From Castanea sativa (Eukaryota > Streptophyta > Magnoliopsida > Fagales > Fagaceae): DNA of 64,000 bases. The stretch lies in NCBI RefSeq assembly GCF_040712315.1, contig NC_134015.1, forward strand, positions 11,614,945 to 11,678,944. The letters are read 5' to 3'. A model generated the notes under the pieces. The model did not search any database. It was not told the origin of the DNA and saw only the letters and a program-made list of their open reading frames with translations. Both the position numbers and the translations under genes were made by a program. Position 1 is the stretch's first letter. Each line of letters begins with the position of its first letter. Positions 13,101 to 23,167 of this stretch are shown here, piece after piece.

Positions 13101-15614
13101 TTGAATATTTAATGAGAACATTTTATTTCTTGTCATAGGCACATTAGTTATCACATTATTTTGATGATCCCTTATTAAGCAACTACGATCTTTCAATTGG
13201 ATATCATAGGCACATTAGCTTTCACATTATTTCGATGATCCCTTATTAAGCAATTGGGATCTTTCAACTGGATATCATAGTCTTTCTAAAGGAGTTGTCC
13301 CAAACTCAAAATATTAGTTTTCATGCTTGACACATAATATACATAAAAAATAAATTGATAATCTCCATTCTTTAAACGAATAAGAATTTTACCTATTCCG
13401 ATTCACTGAAACTTTGGATAAGTCACCAAAGGTAACATTCACAAACACCGATTCATTAATCTCCATAAACATCCTTTTATTCCCACACATATGGTTGCTA
13501 GCACCAGAGTCAAGATACCACGCACCAGTTTCTTCTCTGTCTTCTTCGTTGCATGAAAACAACAAAGTCGACTCCACTTCTTCATTCTTATCTTCAACAT
13601 AGTTAGCTTTCTTCTTGACAGTGTTAGTGGCATTTTTACATTCAGAAGCATAATGGCCATACTTTTGACAATTATAACATTTGATATTAGACTTATCATA
13701 TCTTCTTCTATATGGTTTTCAGAAACTTTCTCTTCTGCGATCTCTTGTGGATTGTGAACTCTAACCCCTCTCTTCATAATTAAGAGAGTTTTGACCATTC
13801 CTTTCTCCAAATCCTCTGCCTCTACCATGTCCTTGTCCTCGGCTTCTTTGACTACTTTCGCTCCAACCTTTCTCATTTACGGTGAGCTTTGCTTGTAGGA
13901 CTTCTTCCAAAGGCTCTTGCTTCTTTTTATTGAGCCTTTCTTCATGGGCTGGTAATGATCTCATGAGTTGGTCAATGGTCACTGACTTCAAGTCTTTTGA
14001 TTTCTCAATTGCCACAACGATATAGTCAAATTTAGAAGTTAACCATAGGATTTTTTCTACCACACACACATCATCCAAGCTCTTACCATATCTCTTCAAT
14101 TGATTTACAATTGCTAACACCCTTGAAAAATAATTTGAAATATATTCAGATTCTTTCATGTGCAAACCTTCAAACTCGCCTTTCAAAGTTTGAAGACAAA
14201 CTTTCTTCACTTTATCAACTCCCATTAGAGAGTTTTTAAGCATCTCCCATGCTTGCTTGGATGAAGTTGCATTTGCAACTTTCTCGAGTATAGTTTTATC
14301 TAAATCTTGATAGATCAATGTAAGAGCTTGTTGATCTTTCTTTTGAGCCTTTTGCAAGGCTTCCATTTGGTTTGAGGTCAAAGATTCTTCATCTTGTGAC
14401 TCCACATAACCTTTCTCCACAATCTCCCACGCATCTTGAGATTTGGGCAACGCCTTCATTCGAATACTTCAATTTTCAAAGTTTTGTTTGGTAAGTCGAG
14501 GAAATTGAAACCACACCATCCCATTAGCAATAGCCATTCTCACCACAAACTGATTGGCTCTAATACTACTTTGTTGGAAATAAAACAAAATACTGATGAG
14601 CCTTTCCTCACTTACTCTCACGAACACTCACACTACTTAGTGTATAGAAGAGACTCACTCACAAATTAAATAAAAGGAGAGAAAGTGGAGAAGAAAGAGT
14701 TAGAATTCTTTAAAGCTTTGTATTTCCCTTCAACTCTTGCATAGAACTTGACAGATGAATGAGTTTATATAGTACACCATCCAATCTTTAACTCCCACTA
14801 CATTTATTTTTCTAACTCTTACATTCACAAATCCCACGCATAACTTTAATAAACCTCCTACTACATTAACTTATGAAACTCACACTTATTTAAGAAGGAT
14901 TAATTAAAAACAAGTATAACTTCCAACAATAAGTATTTTGCATACCCACTTTGTCTTCTGGTTTGTCCAACGTAATATATGCATGCTGTTGAATTAGAAA
15001 TGCTTTATAAACTTCGAAAAACTAATTAAATACATTTTATGGACCTACATTAGCATCCAATGTCCAATTTCTAAGAAGGCAAGGACGAAAATGAAAATCA
15101 GCATATGGAATCAAACAAAAATGATTAAAAGCAGAAGATAAAACAACCTTAGCAAAATATATTGCGAGCCACCCCATTATGTAAAATATATCCAGAATCC
15201 ACATAGTCTGCTTCAAAGATAAATAAAAATTCAATAGAATATTAATTAAGAGCTGGTCAATATATATACTTGTTAAAAACATTCAACACTAGTCCTAGAA
15301 ATGATTATTTGGTCAAGTAAAAAGCTCACATATTTACGACCGATGATGTCTGCTAATTTCCCACTTATTACTGCACCTACCATTCCACCAATCGTCATTA
15401 TGGAACCGAAAACTGAATACTGCAACATTGAAGGGTGAATGCGTAAGGATAAATTGAATGATTGTTGTTATCTGTTTCTAGAAAAAATAACTCCTTGTCC
15501 CATGCATTGTTTGCAAATGGACATGAAAACAGCTACGTACTATGAAGTAAAAGAAATATATGTGGCCAAGGTTTACTTTGGCAAAGTTTTATGATCAAGA
15601 GATTTTTTTCATGA

Positions 15615-15655
<41 letters not shown>

Positions 15656-18600
15656 AACTTTTTCAACTAACTTTCCTCTACGTACCTCAGCCACAGAAAG
15701 TCCCAAATCATCAATAATTCCAGATTCAGCAGGGGCCGAGTACCCCGCCTGAAATGAAATGCAATCACAACGCACAATTTCAGAGATGGAACCATATATG
15801 TGTGGGCCTATGTTCACAAAAGTTTGCAATTTGACCCCAAGAAATTTATACTTGGCCTCCCTCTAAAACAAATTGACAATTTGGCCTATGAAACACCAGG
15901 GAAAAAAATGATAATAATATAGCTGGACTATCTTGTTGTGCAATGAATTATTAATTGGGGGAAATGGGTATTAAAAATTGTGACTATTTTGCTGTGTAAT
16001 GGATTCATGGTAACATCAATTTTGATGAAGTTTGTGGGGGCATTTTTTTATTTTTAGTTTTATTGAAACTACTTTTTGGTACAATAGATTTATAAGATAG
16101 GATAGTAATGAAGCGAAATAAAATTAAATAAATGAAAAACTAAAACAATAATTTTTATATTGAATAAAGTACAAATAAATAAATAAATTGAATTGTTAGG
16201 TAGATTTAAGATAAATCCTTATAATTTTTATGATTTTTATTTAATTTATAGATCATGGGAAAGTTAGCTACAATGTTTGATTTTTTTTTTTTAAAGAAAA
16301 AAAATACAAATAATTAAGAGGCTAATACTGATGATTTTTAGTACTGTATCCAACTCTAGTATTGATATCCATATTTCTTAAAATTCACAAAAAATAAAAA
16401 TTAAAAAAAATCACCGTTAAAATTAGTATTAGTTCATTGCAGTGAGATTCAAAATGGTGTTTGCAAATATGAGATTATGATGTTAGTAAATATGATCTAA
16501 TATTAAGCTTGGCTCCCCCTAGGTTTAAATATTGCTTCCGTGGACCTTGTGCGATTTCATTAATATTTGCAAAACCTATATTACGGTTTGGACTCATCAT
16601 TTACAACGGTCTACAGCTTGGTGATGGGAAAAAAATATACAAAGAATTATCTCATACATTCGGTGCATGCATGTTGTATAAAATACTAGATACATGCAAT
16701 ATATGTAAGAGATATTGTATAAAATAACAAAAAACAAATTACAGGTGGTTAGTTGTTATTGGTTCAAATTTGAACTTAACACTAAGATTACTTTTTTGTC
16801 TCAACAATAACAACTAGTAACAACCTGTCACATAAAATTTGTTGTAAAAATGCTGTGGACATATCATTTCTCAAAAAAATATTAGATGCTAAACTAACCT
16901 ATTATGACTGATAATAGCTTAATAATGCTGAATAATCAATTTTGTGCTTAATTGAATTTTAATGCATGAATTTGTCTTTTGTAGGATAATAAAATTAAAT
17001 AAGTGGATTTGTGCAAAGAAAAAAGCTAATAGACTTTATTTTTACAAGGATCTTGATGAAGTCAAAGAAGGCCAACCCAATTAAATTCGAGTCCAATTGG
17101 AGTAAGGAATCAAAAGAAATTTGCACAAAATCCAAGTCCAATTTGGATTAGGATTCTAACTTGCGCACCAGTTAGTATTTGGAGCATAAATTTTGGCTGA
17201 GATGTCCAATCGAGATGATTTAAGTTGGGCTAGAAATTTAACTTAAAGGGCCACAACTTTGTAGTTTTTCAAAAGTTCGAATTCTGAAGTTAAATGGGCT
17301 GAAAATGTCGGTTAAGTAAAGCCTAAAAACTTGAGATTTTCTCCAAACGAGAATTCAACTTGTAATAGGATTCCTTAACCTATTTAAAAACTCTTTAGGG
17401 AAAAATTCAGGAGAGAGCTATCGTAGAACATAATTTAGGTTTTCTTAAAGTTTCTTTAGAGTTTTTAGAGTTTTATTTGTGTGATGGCTTGTTAGAAGCC
17501 TTGCTAAGGCAAAAGGTGAAAACTGACTTGACCGTTTATTGGTATGTTTTTATGTTATGTTATTATGTTTTTGATTGATTTACTCATCTAGAAAAATGTT
17601 TAGTTCTGTATAATTCTTTGATTTATCATAGACTCCAGGCACGATAAATGTTTAGTATTCTATGCGAACTAATTAACTAGTTTTGTTTTGCCTAAAATCA
17701 ATCAATTTCATGAAATTACCTTAGAAAATTAATTCTTGAGTTTTATTGTTAAATCATCCGACTAAGATCATATTTTGTATGAATTTTAGTTGAGTTATAA
17801 AATAAATATTGTTAAGGCTACTAATAGATGTGTTGTGTGTGGATCCCTAAACCTTAGCACCTTAATATATTGTTATTTTCTTTCAATTTAAATTAATTTT
17901 ACTAAACCATCAAAAATATCTTCAATTAAAATTTATTATTTTAGTTTTATTCTCTTGTGATTTGTTAATTAATTCCATTTTTCCTGTGGATTTGATCTCG
18001 GACTTACAGAGTTACTACTTCACGATAATCCTGCACTAGGAAGCATTATCTAAGTCCCAACAATGATTATCCTAATAAAAATTTTGAACGCCCTAACTTG
18101 AGAATTACAAAAATTTGTGTTCAACAAAAATAAGAATAATGCTACTATATTCACAACGTTTTTACAATAATTTCACAACAAATTTAATGTGATAAGTTAT
18201 TATTGATTCTAATTTGGGCTAAATACTAATATTATTTCATTTGCCCACTAATAACAGCTTTTTACATAAAATTTATTATAAAAATGTTGTGGACGTAGCA
18301 TTACTCCAAAATTAATTTTGCCTCCAAACATAATTCTTAATCCTTTTTTTTAACGTTTAAATAACAACAATATATATTAGCCCAAATAACAATAAACATA
18401 AACCAAACAAAAACAATACAAGATTAAACAACAAGTGAAAAAATTAATCAATAAAAAACCTATTATAAAACAAAAAGATGAAATTTGTAACTTGTTCAAT
18501 CTATTCATTAAAAATAATATCTAATTTCATTTTTCTTAAAAAAAGTATAAAGAAAAATATTGCGATAATTTAAATTTCTTAGTGACTATTTTAAATAAAA

Positions 18601-18845
18601 TTTCTAGAACCGAGCTTCTACGGTCTCCAAGGCTATATATCAATTGTACTTACCACAAATCCACCAGCAAAGGCGCTACAAGCAGTGACAAAGGCACTAA
18701 GAAGAAGAACAGCGGTGACACCACTTGCACTTGCACTTGCACTTGCACTTGCACCAGTATCATTGGAACCAAAGCCATTGCTAATTCTGATATTATCAGG
18801 CTGTTGTGTAACTAGCAGAGACTTTGCTAGTTCCTCGTCTTCCAT
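7154..18845 (-). CDS. ESL gene B: ERD6-like sugar transporter, 482 aa, 18 exons
   Basis: Exons on the minus strand: 18845-18654, 15748-15686, 15419-15330, 15207-15148, 9736-9671, 9581-9516, 9434-9359, 9276-9212, 8991-8899, 8797-8717, 8631-8547, 8457-8414, 8331-8269, 8187-8128, 8007-7954, 7697-7647, 7523-7409, 7278-7154. Every junction is GT-AG and the frame stays open to TAA. The product is a 12-helix MFS sugar porter, expected to move monosaccharides across the tonoplast. Visible motifs: LxxxLL at residues 6-11 (tonoplast sorting in ESL1), DIIGRKY about 109-115, PESPRWL 220-226, QQFGGLNG 293-300, EKFGRRTLL about 339-347, PWIIISEIFP across exons 16-17, [10 protein letters not shown] 463-472. 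Length matches the ESL family. Intron 4 (9737-15147) holds a full Copia element on the same strand, and intron 1 is 2.9 kb of repeats. Gene C is its closest relative here. Function is inferred from family; expression is unknown. Confidence 0.9.
10071..10373 (-). repeat. 3' LTR of the Copia element
   Basis: This 303-bp copy aligns with 14572-14928 but lacks about 50 bp after TGTTGGAA (the right copy continues with AATAAAACAAAATACTG). Over the shared part I see roughly twenty substitutions or small indels, so the insertion is not recent. TG and CA ends are intact on the minus strand. Confidence 0.9.
10348..14459 (-). pseudogene. Copia gag-pol polyprotein, frameshifted
   Basis: In minus-strand order: gag (14459-13761, 232 codons open, UBN2-type with a GRGRGFG basic tail), a CCHC knuckle near 13683-13640 ([14 protein letters not shown]), aspartic protease with DSGASNHM near 13515, integrase from about 13200 to 12330, reverse transcriptase from 11926 ([18 protein letters not shown]), and RNase H near 10734-10348 with the Copia signature [11 protein letters not shown] and [12 protein letters not shown]. 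The frame is broken many times. A 71-bp tandem duplication at 13134-13275 introduces a frameshift and stop before the integrase. At 11318-11333 the expected YVDD active site reads with a stop and an extra base. The polyprotein cannot be made from this copy. Confidence 0.9.
13134..13275. repeat. 71-bp tandem duplication inside Copia pol
   Basis: Units 13134-13204 and 13205-13275 are adjacent and each begin CATAGGCACATTAG and end GGATAT. They differ at several bases. The unit length is not a multiple of three, so the duplication shifts the frame; on the minus strand it leads to a TGA soon after the second junction. Confidence 0.9.
14572..14928 (-). repeat. 5' LTR of the Copia element
   Basis: The 357-bp LTR carries the promoter side of the element; a TATA-like TTTATATAGTAC lies near 14764 on the plus strand. 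It is directly followed on the minus strand by the tRNA-Met type primer site, which fixes it as the 5' LTR. Confidence 0.9.
16905..18060. mobile_element. Possible LTR-retroelement fragment in intron 1 of gene B
   Basis: This 1.1-kb stretch interrupts two related AT-rich repeats (16740-16885 and 18131-18305). Near its right end it contains TGTGGATTTGATCTCGGACTT followed by GTTACTACTTCACGATAATCCTGCAC, wording I associate with leader regions of plant Gypsy-type elements. I cannot find paired LTRs, a clear target duplication or coding sequence. The class is uncertain. Confidence 0.35.
18131..18305. mobile_element. MITE-like repeat in intron 1 of gene B
   Basis: The ends are imperfect inverted repeats: AATAATGCTACTATATTCACAAC on the left and, read from the right, GTAATGCTACGTCCACAACATT. 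A related truncated copy lies at about 16740-16885, sharing AAATTTGTTGTAAAAATGCTGTGGAC-like sequence. There is no coding capacity. Superfamily cannot be assigned because the target duplication is unclear. Confidence 0.45.
18723..18757 (-). repeat. Hexamer microsatellite inside exon 1 of gene B
   Basis: The plus strand repeats CACTTG/TTGCAC about five times. On the minus strand this encodes an Ala-Ser run (residues about 33-42). Gene C has only A-I-A-S at the matching place, so the tract accounts for most of the 5-residue difference in N-terminal length between the two proteins. It lies in the cytosolic N-terminal tail before the first membrane helix. Confidence 0.9.
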
Positions 18846-19779
18846 ATGTTGCTATTTTAACAGAGACAAAGAAAGAGAGGAACAGAGAGATAGAGAGAAA
18901 ATAATCAAGATACACTACATTTGATAAAAATGGTTGTGTTCAAAGTTTGATATGCAGGAGAAAAGTTGGTTGACTGACGGTTAAACTGTCATTCTATTGC
19001 TCATTGACGCCTTGACGGTGGGATCTCGTTATTTGATTTGTTAAAAATGTCCTGGTTAAATTGTTTGATTTATAAGTAATCTCACCCAAGTATATATGGA
19101 AAGACGTGAATTACTATTTTATACGACATGGAGTGCTTTTAAGGTATTTTGTAAGAAATTATGTTATGGTGTGTACATATATATATATAAATATATCTAT
19201 ATATATATGTTATAATGTTTTTGGAGAATTAACTTAGTTATATGACACGTCATTAAAAAGAGAAAAAAATGCAAAATTTTAGAAATAATATAATTAAAAA
19301 CTACTGGTTGAGTGAATTGACAAATATGTAATTATTTCCAGTAACTTAAGCACATTTTTTTTGGGGTTAGAATTCTTGATTGCGACTTGCGAGTTATTAA
19401 ATTTACTTTTATAAAACTTTTTGTTCCAAATTATTTGTTTCTTATGTCAGCCTTAGAAAAATAACAAAAAATATTTAATGCACTACCTATAAATAATTAA
19501 TAAATCAAAATAAATGCATTTACCTTATTTATACTCTTTTTTAATAGCATATAAATAAATTAATTTAGGCTATATTATAGTTTAGGTTATTATATATAAT
19601 ATTAGTCAATAGCTCATGCAATGCATGAGTAATTCTTAAGTACTCTTAGTGCATGGAGAATACTACTTTGGAAGTATCTAAGAATTTTCCGCAATGCAAA
19701 CATATTTTCCTTATTATTTATCTTAGAATAATAGGGGAAAAGGTAAAATAAATAAAGAGTGGATAATTTCATATTTTTC

Positions 19780-19821
<42 letters not shown>
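18846..19821. other. Upstream region of gene B, AT-rich
   Basis: I see no gene. The first several hundred bases resemble the DNA upstream of gene C (60225-60680), sharing GGTGGGATCTCGTTATTTG (19018) against GGTGGGGTCTCGTTATTTG. It presumably includes the promoter of gene B. An AT dinucleotide run lies near 19177-19208 and an AAT trinucleotide run at about 19782-19821. Confidence 0.5.
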
Positions 19822-20394
19822 TGATGGGGGTCTAAATTAAGCCTAGTTCATCCATGGTAGTCGTCCATGACCAAATCACGTTCAGAACATTTTAAAAGGA
19901 AGGAAACCCACTAGAAGCACCACAAACATGAACAGGGTCTGTCCATGCATATCGTGATCGTCCAAATCAAGATGGTCGTCCATGGCATACAAGGGCATAG
20001 ACGACCAACATAACACTTAGCAAATTTCAAAGGAGCTTTTTATAGGTTCTATGCAATCATACCACGATCTGCCATTCCAGAACGTGGAGAGGATTCCTCA
20101 AAATCCGCTTCATTTTCTCTATTTACTCCACACATTCCCCATGATGATAGTGGATCCGAACAAGTATACCCACTTCTAACTCTCTATAAAAGGATCAAGT
20201 CTCATTCAACAAAGGTAGGTTCAACAACTCACTAATTCACCATCCTTGTGTTCTAGAGAGGAAACTGTCTTAATCGTCAGAGGATCTTTGGCTGGTTCAC
20301 ACCGGTCACCCTTGACAATCTTTTTTTCTCTTTAGGTCATCAAGCCATCATTGCAACCCGGAGCATTCAGCCTATTGATTCTTGTGCATCATCA
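19822..20394. mobile_element. Solo LTR (573 bp) upstream of gene B
   Basis: Begins TGATGGGGGTC and ends GTGCATCATCA, with TGATG/CATCA inverted termini. ATAAT flanks both sides (19817-19821 and 20395-20399), although the site is inside an AAT repeat, so the target duplication is weak evidence. A TATA box (CTCTATAAAAGG) lies near 20183. The duplicated locus near 63.3-63.4 kb has only AAT/ATT repeats at the matching place, supporting an insertion in this copy. Confidence 0.65.
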
Positions 20395-20399
20395 ATAAT

Positions 20400-21830
20400 A
20401 ATTAATAGTAAATATATCTTTCTTACATTTCATTGAATGTATATTACACTAAGTCCACAAAAACCTCGATCCATACAAAGAAAAAAAAGTACCATTGAGC
20501 ACCTTTGAAATGATGGTCACTTTACAAGTAAAAGATCTTGTAAGTTGGAGGGCAAGAGTTAGGATTCAAGTTTACACACATACACACACACATATAATAT
20601 ATTTATCTATATATTTTAATTATGCAATTTTTTTAATCTTTTTATTGGTCAATAGAATACATTAAAACTGCCCCATTGTATCTTAAAATACAAAAGATTA
20701 AAAAGGCCCCATTGCATCACTATTAAAAAATTTCTTTTTTAATCTGTACACTGCCACTGCACACACAGTTGACAACAATGTCAAGACAACACTGCACAAA
20801 GGCCATGGCCACACCATAACTCACACTTGGCCGGTTGGCCCACACACACCAACCACAACCCACACTAAATCCCAATGTATACTCCATAGCATCGGCACAC
20901 ACCCACTACGCTGTACACTATCTTTTAGACTTTTAATTTTTACTTAATCAATTATTATAAGTTATCACACCAATTAATAATTTGATGTATATCATATCAA
21001 CCCATTTATACTATAGTGATACTAATTTATTGCACTTGATTATGCAAATAGATGAAAATACTCCAATTAATGTGCTTAATTATTTAAAAAGGCTAGATTC
21101 TTTTCCAAATGCATATATTGCTTATAGAATATTACTAACAATATCTGTTATGGTTGCATCTACAAAAAGAAGTTTTTAAAAACTAAAATTAATAAAGTCT
21201 TATTTAAAGTTTACTATGATAAGAAAGATTAAGTGGATTAGCCATATTATCAATTGAAAAAAAAAATGTTAGAGAAACTTAAATACAAAAACTTAATTAG
21301 TAATTTTGCATCTCAAAAAACAAGAAAAATGGATTTTAAATAATAAATAAATAAATAAAATTCAATAAATATTTAAATATAAAAAAGGCCCCGCGCCTAA
21401 AATTTTCGCCTAAAGCCCCTAAAGTTGTTGAGCCGGTCCTAACTTAAATTAAGATAGAGTAAGATTTTTATCTCAATTTTTAAAAAAATAAAAATAAAAA
21501 ATGTAAAGTTGCACCATGTAATAAATAAATTAGAAGTAGTACCAAAATTTATGACAATATAATAAAATCATAAATAAGCAATAGGTACAAAATTAAAAAT
21601 CATGATGCCAAAACCAAGAATTGTTAAGCTCAACTGATACTTTTTGCTACTGGTGTTTTTGATAAAGATATTGAGTGTCTAAGTTCCTACCCAAACTTTT
21701 GAATTATCAAAAACAATATATAAAATAAAAAAGGAGGGGGGGGGGGGGATGTCATCTTAAGTCTAATGCATGCATGTAAATTTAATACAATCAAAACAAT
21801 AGATTAAATCAAATTCTTCCAAGTACATCC
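20400..21830. repeat. Segment duplicated at 63420-63940
   Basis: TCATTGAATGTATATTACACTAAG occurs here (20429) and at 63439, and TAAATAAGCAATAGGTACAAA occurs at about 21571 and 63734, each within longer diverged similarity. The order is conserved; the hAT relic is present only here. With the transporter genes this defines a duplicated block of more than 10 kb. The exact left and right limits are not visible. Confidence 0.75.
20640..21441 (+). mobile_element. Truncated hAT DNA transposon
   Basis: The part at 20982-21179 encodes a peptide ending PNAYIAYRILLTISVMVAST, which matches the C-terminal dimerisation region of hAT transposases (usually ...RILLTIPVTVASAERSFS). Degraded sequence matching the rest of that domain continues to about 21270 in other frames. 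The right end reads AAAGTTGTTGAGCCGGTCCT (21421-21440), the GC-rich style of hAT termini. I did not find the left inverted repeat. The duplicated locus near 63.6 kb lacks this block. Confidence 0.6.
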
Positions 21831-23167
21831 ATTAAGGAATTTACAATCAAATTATAAATAAAACTATCACTTTTGAAGTCAAATCACCAACTCCTTAATC
21901 TTAATGCCATGCCATTCATTCACATGTCCATGCATCGATGCCATAGGTGCTGAGTTGCTACAAGGTAAGTAAAGGTAGGTCATGCATCGATATGAACATG
22001 CATTTGGTTGATTTAATCTTTTCTTGATGAATATACAAAATTGATACCATGCTCTTATTTAATAATGTGATGTTGCTTGCTGCCCTGATTAAGTTGCTGC
22101 CTTACTTTAGATGTATGATAGGGTTTTCACATTCTAGATGTATGCTAGGGTTTGTATATGCATTTGGGTTTGGCTCTCTTTTGCTTTATGGATCGATATG
22201 ACCTTCCTCGCCTTTAGGATACTTCTCCAAGCATAAGAGCTTGATTTCTGCTTTGCCTCAAAGATTGAGTCATTTGGAAAACTTTTCGCCTTGAATACTT
22301 TGTAAAAGAGAGACTCTGTATCATGAATCAGTCGTCACACCTGTTTTGTCAACATTGCCTCATTAAACCTACAGAAGTCTTTGAAAACCATGCCGCCTTT
22401 ATTTTTTGGTTTACATAGTCTCTCTATTGGCCCCACCAAAATTTCCTCATCATTGCCTCAATGTCTTTGTACAACCCCACCGGTAGTCGAAAACAGCTTA
22501 TGGCAATGGTGGGTATGGCTTGGACAATAGATTTGAGAAGAATCTCCTTACCCGCTTGAGATAGCAATTTCTCCTTCCATCCTTGAATTTTTCCCCAAAC
22601 TCTATCTTTGATGAAATTTAAACTTGCTTTTTTATTTTTCCCCACCACTGCTGGCAACCCAAGCCATTTCTCATATTCCTTGATTTCAGGGACTCCAATA
22701 AATTCCTGTATGGAAATTTTTATGCAGCAGATACATTTTTACTAAAGAAAAGAGTTGTTTTAGATTCATTAATTTGTTGCCCCGAGGCCCTCTCTTACCT
22801 CTCTAAAATACTCTGAATGCTTTGAATATCTCCCATCTAAGCTTGACAAAAGAGAAAACTGTCATTTGCAAATAACAGATGAGTTATTTTTGGACCTCTT
22901 TTGCAAAGAGAGAAACCTCTGATTTTATCCTCATGGACATCTTGCCTGATAGGACCCATCAACCCCTCTGAACACAATAAAAATAGATAAGGACATAAGG
23001 GGTCACCTTGTCTAATACCTCTTGTAGGGATGATGTTGCCCTTTGGTTCACCATTTATAAGGATAGAGTACGACACGGTACTAATGCAAGCTGATATGAG
23101 ATTAATCCATTGCCTGTTAAAACCCATTCTCTACATTAATTGTAAAAGAAAAACCTGTCCCACTCTA

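Larger units (their letters stand above)
10071..14928 (-). mobile_element. Full-length Copia retrotransposon in intron 4 of gene B
   Basis: The element has LTRs at both ends (10071-10373 and 14572-14928), TG/CA termini and a perfect 5-bp target duplication ATAAG at 10066-10070 and 14929-14933. It is transcribed on the minus strand: a primer site of the tRNA-Met type (AGTATTAGAGCC) lies just inside the right LTR near 14550-14566, and a polypurine tract (AAGGGGGA) lies just inside the left LTR near 10374-10381. Domain order gag, protease, integrase, RT, RNase H identifies Copia. It sits wholly within an intron in the gene's own orientation. Confidence 0.95.
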
